Shown here piece after piece: positions 1 through 3,439 of a stretch of DNA of 5,047 bases. Under the pieces are notes generated by a model. It ran no database searches. It was not told the DNA's origin and saw only the letters and a list, made by a program, of their open reading frames with translations. Source of the stretch: an uncultured Acidimicrobiaceae bacterium (lineage in GTDB: Bacteria; Actinomycetota; Acidimicrobiia; Acidimicrobiales; Microtrichaceae); NCBI GenBank assembly GCA_937868025.1, contig CALMLJ010000630.1, forward strand, positions 1 through 5,047, given 5' to 3'. A program made the position numbers and the translations under genes. Positions within the stretch are counted from its first letter, which is position 1; every line of letters begins with the position of its first letter.

Positions 1-193
1 GGGCGCCGGGACCCGACACCCGCACGGTGCCGAGGTGGCTGACGTCGAACGCCACCGCAGAGGTGCGGCAGGCCCGGTGCTCGGCGAGCGTGCCCGCCGA
101 GTAGTTGAGCGGCATGTCCCAGCCACCGAACGGCACCATTTTGGCGCCGAGGTCGCGGTGGGCAGCGTCGAGCGGGGAGGTCTTGAGCGTCAC
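1..193 (-). CDS. gcvT: Aminomethyltransferase GcvT (glycine cleavage T protein), N-terminal fragment
   Basis: The first 64 codons of a gene that runs off the left edge. The translation contains [18 protein letters not shown], then [19 protein letters not shown], which is the characteristic N-terminal folate-binding region of GcvT (P-F-x-G-W-x-M-P and E-H-x-x-x-R, then F-D-V-S-H). GcvT takes the aminomethyl group from lipoyl-GcvH and passes the carbon to tetrahydrofolate, releasing ammonia; it acts in the cytoplasm. The GTG at 193 is chosen because the family homology begins about ten residues later and AAGG lies 7-8 nt upstream; a TAAGGT hexamer at the same place could equally be a -10 element. 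It follows the second merR gene by 69 nt on the same strand. Its partner gcvH is on the same strand but separated by four other genes. Family identification is firm; the start is fairly sure. Confidence 0.93.
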   Translation of the reverse strand, partial: MTLKTSPLDAAHRDLGAKMVPFGGWDMPLNYSAGTLAEHRACRTSAVAFDVSHLGTVRVSGPGA

Positions 194-199
194 GGGCCG

Positions 200-205
200 A
201 CCTTA
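200..205 (-). promoter_or_regulatory. TAAGGT: either -10 element or Shine-Dalgarno of gcvT
   Basis: On the minus strand TAAGGT lies 6 nt before the gcvT GTG at 193. It fits the actinobacterial -10 pattern TANNNT for a leaderless transcript, but its AAGG core also fits a ribosome binding site at normal spacing. No good -35 is visible. The sequence alone does not separate the two readings; the ribosome-binding-site reading is the simpler one. Confidence 0.35.
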
Positions 206-208
206 CTG

Positions 209-223
209 GCCCCGACGCGGGGC
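209..223 (-). other. Short GC hairpin just upstream of the gcvT ribosome binding site
   Basis: GCCCCG (209-214) and CGGGGC (218-223) form a perfect 6-bp stem with a 3-nt loop. It lies 3 nt upstream of the TAAGGT element of gcvT, in the 69-nt gap after the second merR gene. It could be a weak terminator for the merR transcript or a structure that affects gcvT translation. There is no T-rich tract after it. Such short GC stems arise easily in GC-rich DNA. Confidence 0.35.
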
Positions 224-262
224 GAACGAAGCCTCGCGGTGCGCCACCGGCGCCGGAGGGCG

Positions 263-754
263 TCAGCCTGCGTGCTGGGCACCGCCGTAGGTGACCTCAG
301 GGGTGTCGGGGCTCGGGTGCAGATCGACGATGCTCGCGTCGAGCTCGTCCTTCACACCACCGAGCTGCAACACGTTGAGGACTCCCTGGCCGGAACGGAG
401 TGCGTCGATGAGCTCCTCGCCGGTGCGGACGAGCACCGAACCGGTGCCACTGATGACGAGGTTGGCGGTCGTCACGTCCTCGCCGAGGTGTTCCTTCAGG
501 TACGTGAAGACCGTGCGCACCTGCTCGAGCTTGATGCCCGCGTCGAGGAGGCTCTTGATGACCTTGAGCTCCAGGAGGTCGCGGTAGGAGTACTGGCGCC
601 GGCTCCCGCTGCCCGAGGCATCGGTGAGGGACGGGCGCACGAGGTCGGTGCGCGCCCAGTAGTCGAGCTGCCGGTACGTGATCCCCACGATCTCGGCGGT
701 TCGACGCCCTGAGAATCCGACGGTCTCGGCTGCTGCAACGTTGTTCTCGGTCAT
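263..754 (-). CDS. MerR-family transcriptional regulator, Rv1830 (McdR) type
   Basis: A 163-residue DNA-binding regulator. Residues about 14-34 form the MerR helix-turn-helix (RTAEIVGITYRQLDYWART), residues 36-58 the wing (DLVRPSLTDASGSGSRRQYS), and residues 59-90 the second helical pair (YRDLLELKVIKSLLDAGIKL). The G-I-T-Y-R-Q-L-D-Y-W-A-R-T run and the A-x-G-S-G-S-x-R wing are what I recall of mycobacterial Rv1830, a regulator linked to cell division. The C-terminal part (about 95-163) has no cysteines or metal-type motif, so it is not a metal sensor of the classical MerR kind. The ATG at 754 is preferred over a GTG at 766 because GAGG lies 6 nt before the ATG and nothing precedes the GTG. 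A promoter-like pair lies at 793-821 and a large palindrome at 826-869, so the gene probably has its own transcript. Orthology is strong; the targets here are unknown. Confidence 0.9.
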   Translation of the reverse strand: MTENNVAAAETVGFSGRRTAEIVGITYRQLDYWARTDLVRPSLTDASGSGSRRQYSYRDLLELKVIKSLLDAGIKLEQVRTVFTYLKEHLGEDVTTANLVISGTGSVLVRTGEELIDALRSGQGVLNVLQLGGVKDELDASIVDLHPSPDTPEVTYGGAQHAG

Positions 755-785
755 TCCTGCCCTCACGACATCGGTGAAACTACGT

Positions 786-816
786 GCGTGTCAACATACC
801 GAGGGCCGCGCGTCAA
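786..816. repeat. Two near-identical 9-mers, 22 bp apart, in the merR promoter
   Basis: On the minus strand TTGACGCGC (816-808) and TTGACACGC (794-786) match at 8 of 9 positions and start 22 bp apart, about two helical turns. One copy lies in the -35/-10 spacer and the other over the end of the -10 and the expected start site. They could be binding sites for a regulator on one face of the helix. MerR proteins normally bind inverted repeats, so the link to this MerR is weak. Confidence 0.3.
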
Positions 817-821
817 GGCAA
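793..821 (-). promoter_or_regulatory. Candidate sigma70-type promoter for the second merR gene
   Basis: On the minus strand TTGCCT (821-816) and TATGTT (798-793) are separated by 17 nt, the best spacing for a housekeeping promoter. Transcription would start near 786, giving a leader of about 30 nt that carries GAGG before the ATG at 754. A separate TTGACA occurs at 794-789, but no good -10 follows it at 16-18 nt. The pair begins 5 nt after the end of the 826-869 palindrome. Confidence 0.45.
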
Positions 822-825
822 CGAC

Positions 826-869
826 CATTCGCGCGATCCGCGCGATTATTCGCGCGGATCGCGCGAATG
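826..869. terminator. Perfect 20-bp inverted repeat with 4-nt loop, built of two nested palindromes; probable terminator
   Basis: The arms 826-845 and 850-869 are exact reverse complements, with TTAT (846-849) as loop. Each arm contains a smaller palindrome: TCGCGCG-ATC-CGCGCGA at 829-845 and TCGCGCG-GAT-CGCGCGA at 850-866. The element begins 20 nt downstream of the DUF151 stop codon and ends 5 nt before the candidate merR -35. Its position fits a transcription terminator that separates the two units. No T-tract follows on either strand, which is common for actinobacterial terminators but leaves room for other roles: operator, RNA-processing site or dispersed palindromic repeat. The structure itself is certain; the function is inferred. 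Confidence 0.6.
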
Positions 870-883
870 CCGCCTCGGGCGGC
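869..883 (-). other. Small GC hairpin directly after the DUF151 stop codon
   Basis: GCCGCC (869-874) and GGCGGC (878-883) form a perfect 6-bp stem with a 3-nt loop, 5 nt after the stop codon of the DUF151 gene. It abuts the larger 826-869 hairpin, sharing base 869, so the DUF151 transcript would end with two stems in tandem. It could add to termination or protect the 3' end. Confidence 0.4.
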
Positions 884-888
884 GGTGA

Positions 889-1392
889 TCAGGACGCGAA
901 GTCCTCCGGATTGACCGAGTCGATGAACTGGCGGAACTCCTCCACCACCTCTTCGGGGTTGCCCGAGTCGACCTCGTCGTCCTCATCGACCGCGTCGGCG
1001 ACACCGGCCTCGTTCATCACGGCGTCGTTGACGTAGATCGGGCACTCGACCCGAGCGGCGAGGGCCAAGGCATCGGACGGGCGAGCCGACACGATCCAGT
1101 CGTCGCTGCCGTTGGTGAGGTGGAGCTCGGCGAAGAAGGTCGCCTCCTTGAGCTCGCTCACGACCACGTGGTCGATCTCGATGTTGACCGCCTCGAGGAC
1201 GTCCTTGAAGAGATCGTGGGTGAGCGGGCGTGGCGCCTGCACCCCCTCGAGGGCGAAGGCGATCGCCGTCGCCTCGGGGCCGCCGATGAAGATCGACAAC
1301 GATCGCGTCGGCCCCGTCAGCTCCTGCAACACCACGATGGGCGTGTTGGAGGCGACTTCCACACTGACACCGATCAGCTCGACCTCGATCAT
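889..1392 (-). CDS. DUF151 / bifunctional nuclease (BFN) family protein, Rv1829 type
   Basis: A 167-residue cytoplasmic protein. The start (MIEVELIGVSVEVASNTPIV), the I-F-I-G-x-x-E-A-x-A-I run at residues 35-45, R-P-L-T-H-D-L at 55-61 and the S-A-R-P-S-D-A-L-A-L-A-x-R run at 102-114 are hallmarks of DUF151. Plant members were reported to have DNase and RNase activity, and the Thermotoga structure is known; the role in actinobacteria is not settled, so nuclease activity here is only family-based. The C-terminal third is very acidic (residues 127-148, D/E rich) and ends in a helix, as in actinobacterial relatives. ATG 1392 matches the family N-terminus. There is no proper Shine-Dalgarno (only GGGA touching the ATG); a TATCGT lies 7 nt upstream, suggesting a leaderless mRNA. 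It follows ftsR by 61 nt and is followed by two hairpins. Confidence 0.92.
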   Translation of the reverse strand: MIEVELIGVSVEVASNTPIVVLQELTGPTRSLSIFIGGPEATAIAFALEGVQAPRPLTHDLFKDVLEAVNIEIDHVVVSELKEATFFAELHLTNGSDDWIVSARPSDALALAARVECPIYVNDAVMNEAGVADAVDEDDEVDSGNPEEVVEEFRQFIDSVNPEDFAS

Positions 1393-1399
1393 TCCCGGA

Positions 1400-1405
1400 A
1401 CGATA
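1400..1405 (-). promoter_or_regulatory. Candidate -10 element (TATCGT) for a leaderless DUF151 transcript
   Basis: TATCGT on the minus strand fits TANNNT and ends 7 nt before the ATG at 1392, the spacing expected when transcription starts at the A of the start codon. The lack of a spaced Shine-Dalgarno supports this reading. No recognisable -35 lies 16-18 nt further upstream. Confidence 0.4.
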
Positions 1406-1453
1406 GCCCGCTCCCACCCTCGTCCGGGAGGGCAGGCGCGGGTGATGTTCGGG

Positions 1454-2533
1454 TCAGTCGCCGAGGTGCGACCGAAGGGCCTGACGCACGAGCGCCCGGC
1501 TCAGGTCGTCACCCGCCCCGGCCAGCTCGCCCAGGGTCGTCGACGCCTGGTCGCGGGCCTTGGGATTCCGCTGCTTGAGCAGCGGCAGGATCATCTGCTC
1601 GTAGAACCCGGCTTCGCGTTCGGCGGCGTTCTTGAACATCCGCAGGTGTCGTGGTTCGACACCACGGGCCAGGAACTGAGCGACCGCCCGCACCACGGCC
1701 ACCGACGACGCGTCGTAGGTGGCTTCACCGCCGATGACCATCGGTGTCACCAGGCCGTACTCGATCATCGATTCGATCGCCTCGGCCGGGACCCCGGTCA
1801 CCTCGATCACCTCGGCCAGCCCGAACCGGACACCGCGGCCGATGCCGACGGCGGTCGGTTCGGCCGGACGCGTCGGCGCCGACTTGCGCGGGGACTCCTG
1901 CAGCGCCGCCAGCCACGCCGCGGCATTGTGCTCCTCGACCTCGGCGCCGGCGACGGTCTCCGACGCGGAGGGCTCGGTGACCGAACCAGCCGCCGGACCG
2001 ACGGCAGGGCTCGCAGCGGCAGCGGGCGCGGCAGGGCTGGCAGCAGGCGCGGGCGGCGCCTCGACGGGCGGGGTGGACTCCGGTGCGGGACGATCGGCGT
2101 CGGCCGTCGCGACCGCAGACGCTGCCGGCGATGCCTGGGGTGATGCAGCGGCGGGACGGGTGCGACCGGGTGCCCGTGGCGCCCACGGTGCCTCCATCGG
2201 CGGAGTCGGCGCCGGAGCGGCACCGTCCTCGGACCACAGGTTGGGCTGCACGGCGATGGCGGACTCGAAGTCGATCTCGCCACCCTGCTCGAGCTTCGCC
2301 TTGATGACCTTCAGTGGCAGGAAGTGGTCACGCTGCTGGCGCAGGATCCAACGCAGCCGGACGATGTCGGGCTCGTAGAACTTCCGGTAGCCCGACGGCG
2401 TGCGCTCGGGATCGATGAGGCCCTGCGCCTCGAGGAACCGGATCTTCGAGATCGTGACGTCGGGGAACTCCGACTGCAGGAGCGCCAGCACCTCGCCGAT
2501 CGAGAGGTGCCCGATGTCGTCAGTCGTCTCCAT
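1454..2533 (-). CDS. ftsR: MerR-family regulator FtsR (Rv1828 / Cg1631 type) with an enlarged Ala/Pro linker
   Basis: A 359-residue regulator. Residues 9-82 are the DNA-binding domain: LSIGEVLALLQ, then FPDVTISKIRFLEAQGLI, then the wing around PERTPSGYRKF and the helix RDHFLPLKVIKAKLE. This is the signature of Rv1828 and of Corynebacterium FtsR, which activates ftsZ. Residues 235-355 form the conserved C-terminal domain (E-x-x-E-V-T-G, E-Y-G-L-V-T-P, then A-R-G-V-E-P-R-H-L-R-M-F-K-N-A-A-E-R-E), probably for dimer formation. Between them, residues 103-200 are almost wholly Ala, Pro, Ser, Thr and Val, making the protein about 100 residues longer than the roughly 250 I recall for mycobacterial homologues. 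ATG 2533 is chosen because the homology starts at once and GGAG lies 6 nt upstream; an upstream in-frame start would add 27 unrelated residues. The gene overlaps the FHA gene by 14 nt, so the two are co-transcribed and probably translationally coupled. Confidence 0.93.
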   Translation of the reverse strand: METTDDIGHLSIGEVLALLQSEFPDVTISKIRFLEAQGLIDPERTPSGYRKFYEPDIVRLRWILRQQRDHFLPLKVIKAKLEQGGEIDFESAIAVQPNLWSEDGAAPAPTPPMEAPWAPRAPGRTRPAAASPQASPAASAVATADADRPAPESTPPVEAPPAPAASPAAPAAAASPAVGPAAGSVTEPSASETVAGAEVEEHNAAAWLAALQESPRKSAPTRPAEPTAVGIGRGVRFGLAEVIEVTGVPAEAIESMIEYGLVTPMVIGGEATYDASSVAVVRAVAQFLARGVEPRHLRMFKNAAEREAGFYEQMILPLLKQRNPKARDQASTTLGELAGAGDDLSRALVRQALRSHLGD

Positions 2534-2966
2534 CGTGCGCTCCGAATGCGAAGACCAACCGGTACTTGCCGACCTGCAGTTGGTCACCCTCGGCGAGCTC
2601 GTGCACGTCGACACGGTCGCCGTTGAGGTAGGTGCCGTTGAGCGATCCGACGTCGCTGACGAGATAGTGGGTGCCCTCGAGGCGGATCTCGGCGTGGCGG
2701 CGCGACACCGTCACGTCGTCGAGGAACAGCGTGCTCTCGGGGTGGCGACCGATCGTGGTCACCTCGGGATCGAGTGCGAATCGCGAGCCGGCGTTGGTGC
2801 CCCGGATGACAACCAGCAGCGGTTGGTCCTCGTCGCCCACCGACACCACCGGGTGCGTCTCGGTGTGCTCGGTGTCGGCACGCTCGAGCGCGGCGCCACA
2901 CACCGAGCAGAAGTTCGACTCCGCCGCGTTGGGCGAGCCGCACTGGGGGCAGACGGCCCGATCCAC
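2520..2966 (-). CDS. garA: FHA-domain protein, GarA/OdhI-like, with N-terminal zinc ribbon
   Basis: A 148-residue cytoplasmic signalling protein. Residues 6-23 carry CPQC...CSVC, two CxxC pairs spaced as in a zinc ribbon. Residues 49-143 are an FHA domain that binds phosphothreonine: G73-R74-H, S88-R-R-H91 and S108-L-N110-G-T are the canonical binding residues, and TIGRHPES, FLDDVTVSRRHAEIRLE and VGSLNGTYLNG closely resemble GarA. GarA and OdhI regulate 2-oxoglutarate dehydrogenase and glutamate metabolism when not phosphorylated. Their N-terminal E-T-T-S-V-F phospho-switch is not present; the linker 31-48 has only scattered threonines (T32, T35, T37). GTG 2966 is chosen because GCAGGA lies about 5 nt upstream and it keeps the whole ribbon; it follows the gcvH stop by 19 nt. 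Its stop overlaps the ftsR start. The FHA call is very sure, the same cellular role as GarA less so. Confidence 0.9.
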   Translation of the reverse strand: MDRAVCPQCGSPNAAESNFCSVCGAALERADTEHTETHPVVSVGDEDQPLLVVIRGTNAGSRFALDPEVTTIGRHPESTLFLDDVTVSRRHAEIRLEGTHYLVSDVGSLNGTYLNGDRVDVHELAEGDQLQVGKYRLVFAFGAHDGDD

Positions 2967-2985
2967 GTCAGTCCTGCAGCCCTGC

Positions 2986-3366
2986 TCAGCCGTCGACGAG
3001 CGACTGATAGCCGGCGGCGTCCAAGAGCCCCTCGACCTGGGCGGCGTCGGTGACCTCGATGGTGCAGATCCAGCCCTGACCGTAGGGATCGCTGTTGAGC
3101 AGTTCCGGCTGGGACTCGAGGAGCGGGTTGATCTCGGTGATCGTGCCGTCGACGGGCGAGTAGATGTCCGAGACCGACTTGGTCGACTCGACCTCGCTGA
3201 AGGAGTCACCCACCGAGACGGCAGCGCCGAGCTCGGGAATCTGCACGAACACGACGTCGCCGAGGTTGTCCTGGGCGAAGTCGGTGATGCCGAGCCGGAC
3301 CGTGCCACCCTCGAGCCGGACCCACTCGTGGTCGGAGGAGTAGCGCAGATCGTCGGGAAAGTTCAT
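2986..3366 (-). CDS. gcvH: Glycine cleavage system H protein (lipoyl carrier)
   Basis: A 126-residue protein of normal GcvH length. It starts MNFPDDLRYSSDHEWVR, which is the family N-terminus, and has VESTKSVSDIYSPVDG at residues 59-74, with Lys63 as the lipoylation site. ITDFAQDNLGDVVFVQ-type residues (27-42) and NSDPYGQGWI (91-100) are also conserved. The lipoyl arm shuttles the aminomethyl intermediate between GcvP, GcvT and the L protein in the cytoplasm. ATG 3366 is preferred to the GTG at 3372 because it matches the family start. There is no convincing Shine-Dalgarno; TAGAGT lies 8 nt upstream and may be a -10 for a leaderless mRNA. gcvH is the first gene of the conserved cluster and lies 73 nt after the protease gene, from which a hairpin separates it. 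Confidence 0.97.
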   Translation of the reverse strand: MNFPDDLRYSSDHEWVRLEGGTVRLGITDFAQDNLGDVVFVQIPELGAAVSVGDSFSEVESTKSVSDIYSPVDGTITEINPLLESQPELLNSDPYGQGWICTIEVTDAAQVEGLLDAAGYQSLVDG

Positions 3367-3374
3367 GGCCACGG

Positions 3375-3380
3375 ACTCTA
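3375..3380 (-). promoter_or_regulatory. Candidate -10 element (TAGAGT) for a leaderless gcvH transcript
   Basis: TAGAGT on the minus strand fits TANNNT and ends 8 nt before the gcvH ATG at 3366. It lies between the putative protease terminator (3387-3414) and the gene, where the cluster promoter is expected. No clear -35 is visible; the region at 17-18 nt upstream falls within the hairpin loop. Confidence 0.4.
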
Positions 3381-3386
3381 GTGGAT

Positions 3387-3414
3387 CGCCGGACCCGCCA
3401 GCAGGGGTCCGACG
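3387..3414 (-). terminator. Hairpin after the protease gene, probable terminator
   Basis: CGGACCC (3390-3396) and GGGTCCG (3405-3411) form a perfect 7-bp stem with an 8-nt loop, and the stem extends by one G-T wobble and two G-C pairs to 3387/3414 on the minus-strand RNA. It begins about 25 nt after the protease stop codon and lies before the candidate gcvH promoter. There is no T-tract, so it would be an actinobacterial-style terminator without a U-tail. Confidence 0.5.
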
Positions 3415-3439
3415 GTGGCGACGGCGACCGGCGCGGGCG

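Noticed and set aside
194..262. Glycine riboswitch before gcvT
   Set aside because: The gap is only 69 nt and I see no glycine-aptamer core; only a 6-bp GC hairpin is present.
35..712. Plus-strand open frame of 225 codons opposite gcvT and the second merR
   Set aside because: It spans two firm minus-strand genes and their gap; the composition is Arg/Val/Glu-rich shadow sequence with no recognisable family.
755..766. GTG at 766 as the start of the second merR gene
   Set aside because: No Shine-Dalgarno precedes it, while GAGG is well placed for the ATG at 754; the extra four residues add no homology.
1411..1432. Terminator between ftsR and the DUF151 gene
   Set aside because: Only competing 5-bp stems (CCCTC/GAGGG or CTCCC/GGGAG) are possible, with no T-tract; too weak to call in DNA of this composition.
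1112..2143. Long open frame on the plus strand (343 codons), antisense to ftsR and the DUF151 gene
   Set aside because: It arises from the GC-rich third-position bias of the minus-strand genes. Its product is Arg/Gly-rich with no recognisable domain, and both genes opposite it are firm family members.
1719..2378. Plus-strand open frame of 219 codons rich in Ala, Gly and Ser
   Set aside because: It mirrors the Ala/Pro linker of ftsR (GCC/GGC reversed). No start signal and no domain are visible.
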